Positions 37,934 to 47,875 of a stretch of 64,000 bases of DNA are shown here, in pieces. Both the position numbers and the translations under genes were made by a program. This DNA is from Deminuibacter soli. Lineage in GTDB: Bacteria > Bacteroidota > Bacteroidia > Chitinophagales > Chitinophagaceae. The DNA is taken from NCBI RefSeq assembly GCF_003412455.1, contig NZ_QTJU01000004.1, positions 186,001 through 250,000 on the forward strand, given 5' to 3'. Each line of letters opens with the position of its first letter. The first letter of the stretch is position 1. A model generated the notes under the pieces. That model was not told where the DNA came from, did not search any database, and was given only the letters and a program-made list of their open reading frames with translations.

Positions 37934-38095
37934 GGTGGTTGTTTCTGCAAAGAAAACAATGCTGCGGCTACCAATGCGGTAGAAAATGTTAAAAACGGGG
38001 AGCGGTGTGTAAACGCCGCCGGCCGGCCGCATCAGCAATGTTGTGCCGGTTATTGCTGTAATGCATTGCTGATGCGGCTTTTAGGGAGCTATCTG

Positions 38096-38911
38096 CTAGT
38101 AGGATTCTTTATCGCTGGGGAAATCTTTCGATTTTACATCATGTATATACTGCTGCACGGCTGTGTTAATATTCTCTGCCAGGTTTAAATACTGGCGCAG
38201 GAAACGGGGTTTAAACTCTGTGTTAATACCCAGCATATCGTGCATTACCAGTACCTGTCCATCGCAGTAGGGGCCTGCACCAATACCAATGGTGGGTATG
38301 CTGAGGCTTTCGCTTACTTCTTTGGCCAGCGCTGCGGGTATTTTTTCGAGCACTACGCCAAAACAGCCTGCTTCCTGTAATAACAGCGCATCTTTTTTCA
38401 GCTTCTCGGCTTCTGCTTCTTCTTTTGCGCGCACGTTGTACGTGCCGAATTTATAAATGCTTTGCGGTGTTAAACCGAGGTGCCCCATTACAGGTATGCC
38501 TGCAGAAACAATCTTTTTTACACCGTCTGCAATTTCTTCGCCGCCTTCCAGTTTAAGGGCATGTGCACCGGTCTCTTTCATAATACGAACTGCTGAAGCC
38601 AGCGCTATTTCTGAGTTTGACTGGTACGAACCAAAGGGAAGATCTACCACTACCAATGCCCGGTGGCTGCCCCTGATGACCGATTGTGCATGATAAATCA
38701 TCTGGTCGAGTGTAATGGGCAGCGTGGTTTCATGGCCGGCCATTACATTGCTGGCGCTGTCACCAACAAGCAACACATCTATACCGGCATTATCAAACAA
38801 ACGGGCAAAGGAAAAGTCGTAAGCCGTTAGCATGGAGATTTTCTCTCCGGCAACTTTCATCTTCTGAAGGGTATTGGTCGTTATTTTTTTGACCTCTTTG
38901 TTTACTGACAT
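38096..38911 (-). CDS. panB: 3-methyl-2-oxobutanoate hydroxymethyltransferase
   Basis: 271 aa. [58 protein letters not shown] and [19 protein letters not shown] are the conserved PanB blocks, including metal-binding Asp and catalytic Glu (KLEGG). It forms ketopantoate from alpha-ketoisovalerate and methylene-THF, the first step to pantothenate. panC and panD lie 6 kb away, so the pathway genes are linked but not one operon. Confidence 0.97.
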   Translation of the reverse strand: MSVNKEVKKITTNTLQKMKVAGEKISMLTAYDFSFARLFDNAGIDVLLVGDSASNVMAGHETTLPITLDQMIYHAQSVIRGSHRALVVVDLPFGSYQSNSEIALASAVRIMKETGAHALKLEGGEEIADGVKKIVSAGIPVMGHLGLTPQSIYKFGTYNVRAKEEAEAEKLKKDALLLQEAGCFGVVLEKIPAALAKEVSESLSIPTIGIGAGPYCDGQVLVMHDMLGINTEFKPRFLRQYLNLAENINTAVQQYIHDVKSKDFPSDKESY

Positions 38912-39292
38912 CTGAAATAATTGAGTATGCTAGGAAATGAAACAATACAATCGACTGAATATGGCCCTTCTTTAGAATAAAACATACCCAGATGCAGGGC
39001 TGCAAGGTAGGAAAAAATGAAATAAAGCGCAAGCCTCCGCGCAAGGTCAAGGCTGCCGGTGAATAATGAATAGTCACGTTTGAAGTTTAACGTTGGAGAG
39101 GGAAATGAGGTTCAAATAGTTCAATTGTTCAATGTTCTCCGGAGATGTCCCTTGAACAATTTTTGCCTTAGGCCCTTCGCCCGGAAAGATGCCAGCAGTA
39201 TCAAATAGTTAACCGCATACTTATTGCAGCGGTAACAAACCGGCAAGCTCTAAAAGGCTAAGCGCTAAAAGCTATCCGCTTGCAGCTGTTCT
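38912..39292. other. Gap with short dispersed repeats, no gene
   Basis: 381 bp. GGTTCAAATAGTTCAATTGT at 39111-39130 is of the GTTCAATAG word type. GCTAAAAGCTATCCGC near 39263-39278 recurs inverted at ~58954, and GCTTGCAGCTGTTCTC near 39278 recurs at ~27757. A near-consensus TACCTTGC lies at ~38999 on the minus strand. Confidence 0.6.
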
Positions 39293-40177
39293 CTAGCTTT
39301 TGTGCAGCTCTTCGTATAAAATTTGAATGAGGCCGTCTGCGAGGCCTATTTTGGGTACGTAAATTTCATCGATGCCGGCCCAGCGCATTACGTTGATGTA
39401 AATCTGCAGGGCAGGTACAATTACATCGGCGCGGTCTTCACGCAGGCGGTATAGTTGTATGCGTTGCTCCAGTGATACACTGGAGAGTTCTTTGAAATAG
39501 TCTTTCAGCAGGTCGAGTGTGAGCGGTTTGCCTTCTTTCTTTTTGCTGAGCGAGAATATTTTGTTGATGTTGCCACCCGACCCGATGGCGATCAGTGGCA
39601 GGCGGCTCTTGGTATTGGCTTTAATGCGATCGCGCATGTACGTCCAGTGGTCTTCTTCCACCTGGTTTTTGAGTATGCGGATGGTACCTATATTGAATGA
39701 TTCCTTGTAACGCAGCTTGCCTTCTGCAAAATAGGTAACTTCTGTACTGCCGCCGCCTACATCAATGTAAATGTAGGAATGGGCCTTGTCGAGGTTTTCT
39801 GCAATATGGTTCTCGTAAATAAATGAGGCTTCATCATCACCGCTGATGATTTTTATTTCGATGCCTGTTTCGAGTTTTATTTTACGGATAATATCGTTGC
39901 TGTTGCTGGCATCGCGCATGGCGCTGGTTGCGCAGGCTTTTACATGTTCTACCCCGTACACATTCATTAAATGACTGTAGGCCTTCATGGTTTGCAGCAT
40001 CATGCCTACCCTTGGTTTGGTAATTTCTCCTTTGTCAAACACATCAAAACCCAGGCGCAGGGGTACGCGCACCAGGTTCAGTTTATTAAACTGGGCATTG
40101 CCGAAATAATCTGTGGTCACTTCTACAATCAACAACCTGGCGGCATTACTTCCTATGTCAATCGCTGCTAATTTCAC
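39293..40177 (-). CDS. Ppx/GppA-family exopolyphosphatase
   Basis: 294 aa. MKLAAIDIGSNAARLLIVEV (phosphate loop), YIYIDVGGGSTEVTYF and IAIGSGGNINKIFSL are the ASKHA-fold motifs of Ppx/GppA; VKACATSAMRDASN is also diagnostic. It lacks the C-terminal HD domain of long Ppx proteins, as do many Bacteroidota members. It hydrolyses polyphosphate or pppGpp; the substrate choice cannot be read. It overlaps ppk1 by 20 nt, which favours polyphosphate. Confidence 0.93.
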   Translation of the reverse strand: MKLAAIDIGSNAARLLIVEVTTDYFGNAQFNKLNLVRVPLRLGFDVFDKGEITKPRVGMMLQTMKAYSHLMNVYGVEHVKACATSAMRDASNSNDIIRKIKLETGIEIKIISGDDEASFIYENHIAENLDKAHSYIYIDVGGGSTEVTYFAEGKLRYKESFNIGTIRILKNQVEEDHWTYMRDRIKANTKSRLPLIAIGSGGNINKIFSLSKKKEGKPLTLDLLKDYFKELSSVSLEQRIQLYRLREDRADVIVPALQIYINVMRWAGIDEIYVPKIGLADGLIQILYEELHKS

Positions 40178-42245
40178 CTGTTTTCAAAGTTTTATGGTAC
40201 AGATACTGGTATGTTTCAATTTGCGAACGTACCTTTTTTTGATCGGATGAAGGTACATAGTTATTCGCCAATTCTTCATCCAGCAACCTGGCCTTTACAT
40301 TATCACTTAGCTGAATGTGGATAATATCCAGTAACTCCTGCTGCAGCACAGGGTCGTTCACCGGCACCGCAGCTTCAACACGGTGGTCGAGGTTGCGCAC
40401 CATCCAGTCGGCCGATGACAGGTATATTCTGGGTTTGCCATTGTTGTGGAAAATGAGTACGCGCGCATGTTCCAGGTACTCATCCACAATGCTGATGGCG
40501 TGCATGTGATGCTTCAGCTTTTTGGTGTCTATGTGCGGACAAAAAATACCACGCACTACCATTTGTATATCCACACCTGCGGCAGCTGCTTCGTACAGCT
40601 GGAAAATGAGTGTGGCATCGCTCAGGGCGTTCAGCTTAAGTATAATGCGTGCGGGTTTTCCTGCGCGTGCATTTTTTATTTCACGGTCAATCAGTACACT
40701 CAGCTCCTTGCGCATGTTCACCGGGCAAACCATGAGTGTTTTGCATCCACGCAGCTGATGCAGGTTTAGTTTGGGATTGGTGAGGTAGTTGAATATGCGG
40801 TTGATATCGGCCATTACACTACGGTTGCTGGTAAGCAGGCAATGATCGGCATATACACGGGATGTTTTTTCGTTGAGGTTGCCGGTGCTTACAAAGCCAT
40901 ATTGCAGGATGCGGTTATTGGCCAGTTTTTTCTTGATCACACAGGCTTTCGCGTGTATTTTCATATTGGGCACACCCAGCAGCACTTTTACGCCTTCTTC
41001 TTCCAGCACTTCTTTCCATTCCAGGTTGGCTTCCTCATCAAAACGCGCGCGCAGCTCGAGCATTACCACCACGGCCTTGCCATTGCGCACGGCATTGATG
41101 AGGGCGTTGATGATTTTTGAATTGCTGGCCAGCCGGTAGGCGGTAATTTTAATGCTTACCACCTGCGGGTCCATCGCCGCTTCGCGCAGCAGGTCGATGA
41201 TGCCGTTGAACGAATGGTAGGGGAAATGCAGCAATACATCCTGCTGCAGTATAACATCGGTTACACGCATGCTTTGTACCAGTGCCGGGTGCGGAAACGG
41301 TGCAAGACGCTGGCTCTTGCTGTTGAATACATCCGGGAAGTCCATAAAATGCCTGAAATTATGGATGCGCCCGCCGGGTATAATATTGTCTTTGCGTGAA
41401 AGATTTAGTCTCCTGATCAGGTATTCAAGCAGGCCGGCATCCATGTCTTTGTCGTAGGCAAAACGAACGGGTTTGCCTTTACGGCGGCTTTTCAGTCCTT
41501 TTTCTATTTTCTGCACCAGCGAAGTGGCAATATCGTTGTCGATATCGATTTCTGCATCCTTGGTTACCTTAAACACGTGTGCGTCGAAATAATCGTAGCC
41601 GAAATAAGAGAAGATATACGGCAGGTTATAACGGATTACATCTTCAAGCAGGATGATTCTTTTTTCATCACCCTGGTTGGGCAGTTTTACAAAGCGGCCA
41701 ACAGCTTTGCTGGGCACTTCAATCAATGCATATTTCTGGTCGTAGGCAGATTCTTTTTTGCGCATTACCACACCGAGGTACAGGCTTTTATCGCGCAGGT
41801 AGGGCAGCTGCGGCAGGCTTTCTATCAGCAGCGGGATAATACTGGCACGCACTTCTTCATCAAAGAATTTCTTTACAAACAGCTGTTCAGGGCCGGTAAG
41901 TTCTTTCTCGCTCACCAGGTAAATCTGTTCTTTGGCAAGCTCTACAATAATATTATCCCAAATACGGTTAAACTCATTTTGTTGTTGCAGCACAATCATC
42001 TGTATCTGGTCGAGAATAGCCTGCGGGTTTTCTTCGAGGTGCATGTTTTTCTTGGTGCCCAGTTCAATCATGCGTTTTAAAGTGGCCACACGCACCCTGA
42101 AAAATTCATCGAGGTTATTGGAGTGAATACCCAGGAAGCGTATTCTTTCGCGCAATGGCACGCTTATGTCATTGGCTTCCTGCAAAACCCTGCCGTTAAA
42201 ACTCAGCCAGCTGATATCCCTTGCTATTAAATTCTTCTTACTCAT
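40158..42245 (-). CDS. ppk1: Polyphosphate kinase 1
   Basis: 695 aa. N-domain ISWLSFNGRVLQEA, then HNNLDEFFRVRV, the catalytic region with HAKACVIKK (phosphohistidine His) and STGNLNEKTSRVYADH, and a second phospholipase-D-like half (SSADWMVRNLDHRVEAAVPV). It makes polyphosphate reversibly from ATP at the membrane. The 20-nt overlap with the following Ppx gene forms a make-and-degrade operon. Length is normal. Confidence 0.97.
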   Translation of the reverse strand: MSKKNLIARDISWLSFNGRVLQEANDISVPLRERIRFLGIHSNNLDEFFRVRVATLKRMIELGTKKNMHLEENPQAILDQIQMIVLQQQNEFNRIWDNIIVELAKEQIYLVSEKELTGPEQLFVKKFFDEEVRASIIPLLIESLPQLPYLRDKSLYLGVVMRKKESAYDQKYALIEVPSKAVGRFVKLPNQGDEKRIILLEDVIRYNLPYIFSYFGYDYFDAHVFKVTKDAEIDIDNDIATSLVQKIEKGLKSRRKGKPVRFAYDKDMDAGLLEYLIRRLNLSRKDNIIPGGRIHNFRHFMDFPDVFNSKSQRLAPFPHPALVQSMRVTDVILQQDVLLHFPYHSFNGIIDLLREAAMDPQVVSIKITAYRLASNSKIINALINAVRNGKAVVVMLELRARFDEEANLEWKEVLEEEGVKVLLGVPNMKIHAKACVIKKKLANNRILQYGFVSTGNLNEKTSRVYADHCLLTSNRSVMADINRIFNYLTNPKLNLHQLRGCKTLMVCPVNMRKELSVLIDREIKNARAGKPARIILKLNALSDATLIFQLYEAAAAGVDIQMVVRGIFCPHIDTKKLKHHMHAISIVDEYLEHARVLIFHNNGKPRIYLSSADWMVRNLDHRVEAAVPVNDPVLQQELLDIIHIQLSDNVKARLLDEELANNYVPSSDQKKVRSQIETYQYLYHKTLKTGEISSD

Positions 42246-42444
42246 AAGTGCTTTATAACGTTGCTAAAATAACAAAGCCCCCTGTGATGCAATGTTAACT
42301 TTGAATAACCTGCAATGAATCAATTGGTTCACCAGGGTTGCTAACACCAGGGCCTTGTATTGCATGCATGCAGCATGTGCACTCAAAAGATAATACTTTG
42401 TGCGTTTATTTCAATACAGTGGTAACATAACAGGAGATACGCCG

Positions 42445-42936
42445 TTAGTGTTCGCGTATTTTTTGAATGAGTGCGGTGGTAGAAAATCCCTGCAGTATGG
42501 GGTTAATTACTACGCGGCCGCCATTGGCCAGTATTTCTTTTGAACCGGCAATTTGCTCAACGGTGTAATCACCGCCTTTTACCAGCACATCGGGCAGCAG
42601 TGTGGCTATTAAGTCGCGGGGTGTGTCTTCTTCAAAAATAATCACGGCATCTACTACCTGCAGCGATGCCAGCAGCAGGGAACGGCTGTGTTCATTGTTT
42701 ACAGGCCGGTCAGGGCCTTTCAGCTTTTTAATGCTGCTGTCTGCATTTACGGCCACAATAAGGTAATCGGCTTCTGCAGCTGCCTGTGACAATGAAAAAA
42801 TATGGCCTTCGTGTAAAATATCGAAGCAGCCATTGGTAAAAGCTACGGTTTTACCCAGCACACGCCAGCCTGCAACAAGATTTTTGAGTGTATCAAGTGT
42901 TACAATTTTATGCGGTATGTATGCTGTGTTTTTCAT
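42445..42936 (-). CDS. rfaE2: D-glycero-beta-D-manno-heptose 1-phosphate adenylyltransferase
   Basis: 163 aa from ATG 42936; the longer frame upstream is overlap with the next gene and has no family sequence. FTNGCFDILHEGHIFSLSQAA carries the HxGH nucleotidyltransferase motif, and VKGGDYTVEQIAGSKEI and FSTTALIQKIR are typical of the RfaE C-terminal domain. It activates heptose for LPS core. Stand-alone RfaE2, without the kinase domain, is usual in Bacteroidota. It overlaps the upstream membrane-protein gene by 29 nt. Confidence 0.94.
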   Translation of the reverse strand: MKNTAYIPHKIVTLDTLKNLVAGWRVLGKTVAFTNGCFDILHEGHIFSLSQAAAEADYLIVAVNADSSIKKLKGPDRPVNNEHSRSLLLASLQVVDAVIIFEEDTPRDLIATLLPDVLVKGGDYTVEQIAGSKEILANGGRVVINPILQGFSTTALIQKIREH

Positions 42937-43927
42937 GCACCGGCCTTTTAAGATAGTTGAGTAAGCAATATGCTGCGAGGCCAAATATAATGGTAAAAAT
43001 AAATTGCGCAAGCCACAGTATCCACCCGGTTGCCAAACCAATGTTGTCATCAAGACCATAAAGGCCCAGTGTTTTTTGTATGGCAATGGGGTAGGCACCC
43101 AGTCCGCCCGGCGATACAATAATGCCGAAGGTGCCGAATACGAGCATGGCGATGCTGGTACTGATGTTGAGGTGCGAAGTTTCTTCCAGTGCAAAGCAAC
43201 CCAGCCAGGTTGCCAGCACATAACAGGTCCAGATAAGGAGGGTGTTGAGCAGGAATTTAGGTTTGTTATCTACCCTCTTAATACTCTGCAAACCTTCTGC
43301 AAGGCCATGGCCAATGTTGGCGATAAACCGGCCCAGTTTATTGGTTTTTGCTTTTTTCACCAGCCAGTAACACAGCAGGGCAAACAATACCAAACCGCCC
43401 AGTATCAGCCAGCGCGCCGGACCGCCTGCGTTCAGGCCATGCCGCAGGCTATGGTAAATTTCGGCTGAGTAAGATTCGATATAATCGTATTCCATGATAA
43501 ACGTACCCAGGCTAATCAGCAGCAGGCATACAATATCAAATGCCCTTTCTGCCACCATGGTGCCGATAATTTTTTCGGGCGGAATTTTATTGGCCCTTGC
43601 CACCGTAGTGCAGCGTACAATTTCGCCGGCGCGGGGTATTACCTGGTTGGCGATATAACCAATAAGCAGGCCGCACACCAGGTCAACCACAGCAGGCTGG
43701 TAACCGAGGGGAGTAATGAGCTGTTTCCAGCGCAGTGCCCTGAACCAGTGACTGGCCAGCAGCACGGCAAACACCGGTACCAGCAGCCAGAAACGTGCGC
43801 GCAGCAATGCTTCTTTAATATCTGTAAGGTCTTTGCCAGACAAATTATGCAGCGACCACCAGATAAGAATGGCTGCAATGCCAAAACCGATCAGGTACTT
43901 AAGAATATTGGTTACGAATTTTTTCAT
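42908..43927 (-). CDS. Lysylphosphatidylglycerol synthase TM-region-like (UPF0104) membrane protein
   Basis: 339 aa from ATG 43927 (MKKFVTNILKYLIGFG); an in-frame ATG 24 nt upstream is less likely. About eight membrane segments, with the family core WFRALRWKQLITPLG, ANQVIPRAGEIVRC and SPGGLGAYPIAIQ. Relatives move or flip lipids or are the membrane half of aminoacyl-PG synthases; no catalytic C-terminal domain is present. Coupled with rfaE2 by overlap, so an envelope-lipid role is plausible. Confidence 0.9.
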   Translation of the reverse strand: MKKFVTNILKYLIGFGIAAILIWWSLHNLSGKDLTDIKEALLRARFWLLVPVFAVLLASHWFRALRWKQLITPLGYQPAVVDLVCGLLIGYIANQVIPRAGEIVRCTTVARANKIPPEKIIGTMVAERAFDIVCLLLISLGTFIMEYDYIESYSAEIYHSLRHGLNAGGPARWLILGGLVLFALLCYWLVKKAKTNKLGRFIANIGHGLAEGLQSIKRVDNKPKFLLNTLLIWTCYVLATWLGCFALEETSHLNISTSIAMLVFGTFGIIVSPGGLGAYPIAIQKTLGLYGLDDNIGLATGWILWLAQFIFTIIFGLAAYCLLNYLKRPVHEKHSIHTA

Positions 43928-44039
43928 GCTGCGCAGGGGATAGACCAGCAATTTAAAGAATTAGTTGATTGGTTGAATGGCCTGTAACGGAGAAGACGAT
44001 AAGTTAACAAAGCGAACACAGCCGCGCCGGGATTGAAAT

Positions 44040-44072
44040 ACAATCGCCGGCAAGTTGCCGGCGATCTTTATA
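44040..44072 (-). terminator. Hairpin downstream of panD
   Basis: ATCGCCGGCAA-G-TTGCCGGCGAT, a strong stem about 40 nt past the panD stop, without a good T-run. Confidence 0.45.
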
Positions 44073-44109
44073 AGTTAACCACAATGTGTAATGAATTCAC
44101 TGTTATTTA

Positions 44110-44454
44110 TTACAGCTTGTTACCCTCTTTCGGAAATACGATCCAGGGTTTGTGCTGTTTGGCTGCTTCAAACTCCATAGTGGCGTACGAAATGATAATG
44201 ATCACATCGCCTGCTGCACCGCGGCGTGCTGCGGGGCCGTTTAAACACACAGTGCCGCTGCCTCTTTTACCCTTGATAAGATAGGTTTCTATGCGTTCGC
44301 CGTTGTTTACATTAACCACCTGTATTTTCTCGTTCTCGATCATATTGGCAGCGTCCATCAGATCTTCATCGAGTGTAAGGCTGCCTACATAGTTGAGGTT
44401 GGCCTCTGTAATCACCGCGCGGTGAACCTTTGATTTAAGTACTTCTATTAACAT
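44110..44454 (-). CDS. panD: Aspartate 1-decarboxylase (pyruvoyl enzyme)
   Basis: 114 aa. The self-cleavage site is G24-S25 in [10 protein letters not shown], giving the pyruvoyl group on Ser25; [11 protein letters not shown] precedes it and [20 protein letters not shown] follows, all standard. It makes beta-alanine for pantothenate. Its minus-7 box lies 8 nt before the ATG, so the mRNA may be nearly leaderless. Confidence 0.97.
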   Translation of the reverse strand: MLIEVLKSKVHRAVITEANLNYVGSLTLDEDLMDAANMIENEKIQVVNVNNGERIETYLIKGKRGSGTVCLNGPAARRGAAGDVIIIISYATMEFEAAKQHKPWIVFPKEGNKL

Positions 44455-44461
44455 GGCGGCG

Positions 44462-44469
44462 CAAAGTTA
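44462..44469 (-). promoter_or_regulatory. Minus-7 box TAACTTTG of panD
   Basis: Exact TAnnTTTG, ending 8 nt before the start codon; transcription would begin at or next to the ATG. Confidence 0.55.
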
Positions 44470-44554
44470 GCAGATTTGTTGATAGGTTGCTAGTATGAAT
44501 ACAAGCTTCAGGTGTATAAATACAGCCTGCACCGTATAAGGGAAAATGTTAAAC

Positions 44555-45403
44555 TTATTGTAATAATAAGTTGTCGATCAGCCGAACCGGGCCAATAAAA
44601 GCGGCGGCCAGTGCTACCAGCGGCAGGTGTTTGTCTGCGTCGGTAGCAGGCAGCAGGGTTTCGGCCTGGCAAATGGAAACATAGTCTACTTTTTCAAAAC
44701 CATGCTGCAGCAAATACCCCTGTGCCTGCTGCTCTAACCGGGCAATGGGTTGTTGCTGAATAGCGGTTTTAATGCCAGACAGGGCTTCGTAAATGGCAGT
44801 GGCATGGCTGCGTTCGCCGTTAGACAGGCGCATATTGCGGCTGCTCATGGCCAGTCCGCTGTTTTCGCGGATGGTAGGAACGGCATGCACCATAGTGGGT
44901 AGCTGAAACTGCCTGATCATGGCTTTGATTACCATAATCTGCTGGTAATCTTTCTGGCCAAGGTATAAGTTATTGGGTTGTACAATATTAAGCAGGTGGT
45001 GCACAACCTGGCAAACACCCTGGAAATGCCCGGGACGGTGCGCGCCTTCGAGAATGGTTTCCAGGTAATCGAGGTTGTAATGCACTTTCGGTGTTGTACC
45101 ATCGGGATACATTTCTGTTACAGAGGGCAGAAAAAGTACGTCGTTACCGGCTTTTTCCAGTGCCGCAATATCGTTTTCAATGGTAACCGGGTACTTTTCA
45201 AAGTCTTTGGGGTCGTTGAACTGCGTGGGATTTACGAAAATGCTGCAAACCGTGAGGTCATTTTCCTGCCTGGAGCGTTCAATAAGCGACAGGTGGCCAT
45301 TGTGAAGGGCACCCATGGTGGGTACAAAACCAATGGATTTACCCGCTGCGCGGAGGGGTTGCAGTGCTGGCTGCAATGCTTTAATTTCTTTGTACAAGAT
45401 CAT
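44555..45403 (-). CDS. panC: Pantothenate synthetase
   Basis: 282 aa from ATG 45403 (MILYKEIKALQP), the normal PanC start; the frame extends 24 nt further without support. FVPTMGALHNGHLSLIERS (HxGH), SIFVNPTQFNDPKDFEKYP, YLGQKDYQQ and AMSSRNMRLS are the conserved blocks. It joins pantoate and beta-alanine using ATP. Divergent from the glycogen-synthase-like gene; the shared 110-bp gap holds the promoters. Confidence 0.97.
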   Translation of the reverse strand: MILYKEIKALQPALQPLRAAGKSIGFVPTMGALHNGHLSLIERSRQENDLTVCSIFVNPTQFNDPKDFEKYPVTIENDIAALEKAGNDVLFLPSVTEMYPDGTTPKVHYNLDYLETILEGAHRPGHFQGVCQVVHHLLNIVQPNNLYLGQKDYQQIMVIKAMIRQFQLPTMVHAVPTIRENSGLAMSSRNMRLSNGERSHATAIYEALSGIKTAIQQQPIARLEQQAQGYLLQHGFEKVDYVSICQAETLLPATDADKHLPLVALAAAFIGPVRLIDNLLLQ

Positions 45404-45461
45404 TTTAAACCGTTTAAAGCCGGGCAAAAGGTTCTGTATGATGTATTTCCAACAGTTTCCG

Positions 45462-45469
45462 TACCTTTG
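45462..45469 (+). promoter_or_regulatory. Minus-7 box TACCTTTG of the glycogen-synthase-like gene
   Basis: Exact TAnnTTTG 44 nt before the start codon in the panC divergent gap. Confidence 0.55.
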
Positions 45470-45513
45470 CCCACTAAATTTTTAAGGTTTACAAGCCTAA
45501 ATTCTGCCTACGA

Positions 45514-46329
45514 ATGTCAACAAAGAAAAGAATTTTATTCATAGCCACCGAAATGTCGCCCTACCTGGAACTGACAGAATTTGCGGAAATAGTGAACAAA
45601 CTGGCTATAAAGAGTAATGATAGCGGGCTGGAAGTAAGGTGCATTATGCCCCGTTTTGGTGTTATCAACGAACGCCGTCACCGCCTTCACGAAGTGGTGC
45701 GTTTATCGGGAATTAATGTATCGGTGGATAATGACGATTATCCGTTGCAGATTAAAGTGGCCTCTTTGCCCAATGCCCGCTTACAGGTGTATTTCCTTGA
45801 CAATGAAGATTTCTTCAAACGCAAGCAGGTTTTACACGATGAAAGTGAAGAATGGTTTGATGACAATGGCCTGCGTGCTATTTTCTTTTGCAAAGGTGCC
45901 CTTGAAACCGTTAAAAAATTCGGCTGGCCTCCCGACGTTATTCATTGCAGCGGCTGGATGACCGGTTTAATTCCCATGTACCTGAAAACCGCTTATAAAA
46001 AAGAGCCGGTATTCTCGCACAGCAAGGTCATTTTCACCATTGGCCAAAATACTTTCAAAGAAACCCTGGGTGAAGATTTTGCCGAAAAAGCCATTATCCA
46101 CGCGAATATCAAGGAAAAAGACGTAGAGGCTTTTAAAGAAGCCAATAATACCGCCATGTTTAAGGGTGGTGCTACGTTTGCCGATGCCATTTCTTTCGGC
46201 GCCGATAAAATTGATAAAAAACTGACCGATGAGTTTGCCAAGGTAAAAGGTAAAAAAGTAATCCCCTTCAAAGGATGGGAGAGCGACCTGGGCGAATACA
46301 TTGACCTGTACAACGAATTGGCTAAATAG
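45514..46329 (+). CDS. Glycogen/starch synthase N-lobe-only protein
   Basis: 271 aa. RILFIATEMSPYLELTEFAEIV resembles the GT5 ADP-glucose-binding start, and PPDVIHCSGWMTGLIPMYLK matches the GT5 N-lobe. The second Rossmann lobe with the nucleotide-sugar site of a complete synthase is absent, and the canonical KxGGL becomes a LTEFAE stretch. Stand-alone N-lobes beside panC are known in Bacteroidota, but activity is uncertain; it may be a regulator or an inactive homologue. The C-terminus is charged (DKIDKKLTDEFAKVKGKK). Confidence 0.85.
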   Translation: MSTKKRILFIATEMSPYLELTEFAEIVNKLAIKSNDSGLEVRCIMPRFGVINERRHRLHEVVRLSGINVSVDNDDYPLQIKVASLPNARLQVYFLDNEDFFKRKQVLHDESEEWFDDNGLRAIFFCKGALETVKKFGWPPDVIHCSGWMTGLIPMYLKTAYKKEPVFSHSKVIFTIGQNTFKETLGEDFAEKAIIHANIKEKDVEAFKEANNTAMFKGGATFADAISFGADKIDKKLTDEFAKVKGKKVIPFKGWESDLGEYIDLYNELAK

Positions 46330-46349
46330 CTTATATTTTATTATTGTAG

Positions 46350-46373
46350 CGGTTGTGGCAACACAACCGTTTT
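46350..46373 (+). terminator. Hairpin with GCAA loop after the glycogen-synthase-like gene
   Basis: CGGTTGTG-GCAA-CACAACCG, a perfect 8-bp stem followed by TTTT. It works as a terminator and also matches the dispersed GTG/CAC hairpin family. Confidence 0.6.
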
Positions 46374-46519
46374 ACATGTAATCCGTACCTGCTGCTGTAA
46401 ATACTGAAACTGTTATCAGTCTACAAAAAAGGTAGGAAATGGTGGATATTTTTTCAAAAAAAGTATATTAGCAGATAATAGCGATTATATTTACACCCAT
46501 TAAAACTATTAATTACAAA

Positions 46520-47773
46520 ATGCCTTATTTGTTTACGTCTGAGAGTGTGTCTGAAGGACATCCAGATAAAGTAGCCGACCAGATATCTGATGCATTGATT
46601 GATAATTTTCTTGCATTTGACCCCGAGAGTAAAGTAGCCTGTGAAACGCTTGTAACAACCGGACAGGTGGTACTGGCAGGTGAGGTAAAATCAAAAGCTT
46701 ATTTAGACGTTCAGGAAATAGCCCGCGGTGTAATCCGCAAAATTGGCTATACCAAGAGCGAATATATGTTTGAAGCCAACAGCTGTGGTATATTATCAGC
46801 CATTCACGAACAGAGTGCTGATATTAACCAGGGTGTTGACCGCAAAAAGAAAGAAGAACAAGGTGCCGGTGACCAGGGTATGATGTTTGGTTACGCCACC
46901 AACGAAACAGCCGATTACATGCCGCTGGCACTGGATCTGGCTCATAAAATACTGCAGGAACTGGCTGCTCTGCGCCGCGAAGACAGCGCAATCAAATACC
47001 TGCGTCCTGATGCCAAAAGCCAGGTAACGCTTGAGTATGATGACAACAACAAGCCTGTGCGCATTGATGCGATCGTGGTTTCTACACAGCACGATGACTT
47101 CAATACAGAAGAAAAAATGCAGGCGAAAATTAAAAAGGATATCATCAACATCCTGATCCCGCGTGTAAAGGATAAATATCCCAAATATGCGCACCTGTTC
47201 AACAACAAAATCAAATACCATATTAACCCTACCGGCAAATTTGTAATCGGTGGCCCGCACGGTGATACCGGCTTAACCGGCCGTAAAATTATCGTTGATA
47301 CCTACGGTGGCAAAGGCGCACACGGCGGTGGCGCTTTCAGCGGTAAAGATCCCAGCAAGGTTGACCGCTCTGCTGCTTACGCTACCCGCCACATCGCTAA
47401 AAACCTGGTTGCTGCCGGTGTTTGTGATGAGGTACTGGTACAGGTTTCTTACGCCATCGGCGTGGCTGAACCAACCAGCATTTGCGTTAACACTTACGGT
47501 ACTGCCAAAGTGGACAAAACCGATGGTGAAATTGGTAAACTGGTGCACGAGATCTTCGATATGCGCCCTTACTTTATCGAAGACCGCCTGAAGCTGCGTA
47601 ATCCTATCTACAGCGAAACTGCAGCATACGGTCACATGGGCCGCAAGCCACAGGTGGTAACCAAAGAGTTTGTTATGCCCGGCGGTAAAACACTGAAGAA
47701 AAAAGTAGAACTGTTTACCTGGGAAAAACTGGACTACGTTCCACAGGTGAAAAAAGCCTTCGGTATCAAATAA
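46520..47773 (+). CDS. metK: S-adenosylmethionine synthetase
   Basis: 417 aa. [31 protein letters not shown] and [19 protein letters not shown] are the family signatures, with His and Lys of the ATP site in place. It makes SAM from methionine and ATP. Monocistronic; TATATTTA at ~46488 is a near-consensus minus-7 box. No SAM riboswitch was recognised in the 190-nt leader. Confidence 0.98.
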   Translation: MPYLFTSESVSEGHPDKVADQISDALIDNFLAFDPESKVACETLVTTGQVVLAGEVKSKAYLDVQEIARGVIRKIGYTKSEYMFEANSCGILSAIHEQSADINQGVDRKKKEEQGAGDQGMMFGYATNETADYMPLALDLAHKILQELAALRREDSAIKYLRPDAKSQVTLEYDDNNKPVRIDAIVVSTQHDDFNTEEKMQAKIKKDIINILIPRVKDKYPKYAHLFNNKIKYHINPTGKFVIGGPHGDTGLTGRKIIVDTYGGKGAHGGGAFSGKDPSKVDRSAAYATRHIAKNLVAAGVCDEVLVQVSYAIGVAEPTSICVNTYGTAKVDKTDGEIGKLVHEIFDMRPYFIEDRLKLRNPIYSETAAYGHMGRKPQVVTKEFVMPGGKTLKKKVELFTWEKLDYVPQVKKAFGIK

Positions 47774-47810
47774 CACAACGGTCTTTTTTGACCACGTTAC
47801 TATACTTCAG

Positions 47811-47846
47811 ATCCCCCTGTTTTACCAAGCAGGGGGATTGCTGTTT
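47811..47846 (+). terminator. Terminator of metK
   Basis: ATCCCCCTG pairs with CAGGGGGAT across a 10-nt loop, followed by TGCTGTTTTA. Confidence 0.6.
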
Positions 47847-47875
47847 TATGGGGAGCCTTTTAAACAGTATTTTGT

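Noticed and set aside
46330-46519. SAM riboswitch in the metK leader
   Set aside because: No recognisable SAM aptamer core; only the GCAA hairpin that fits the upstream terminator.
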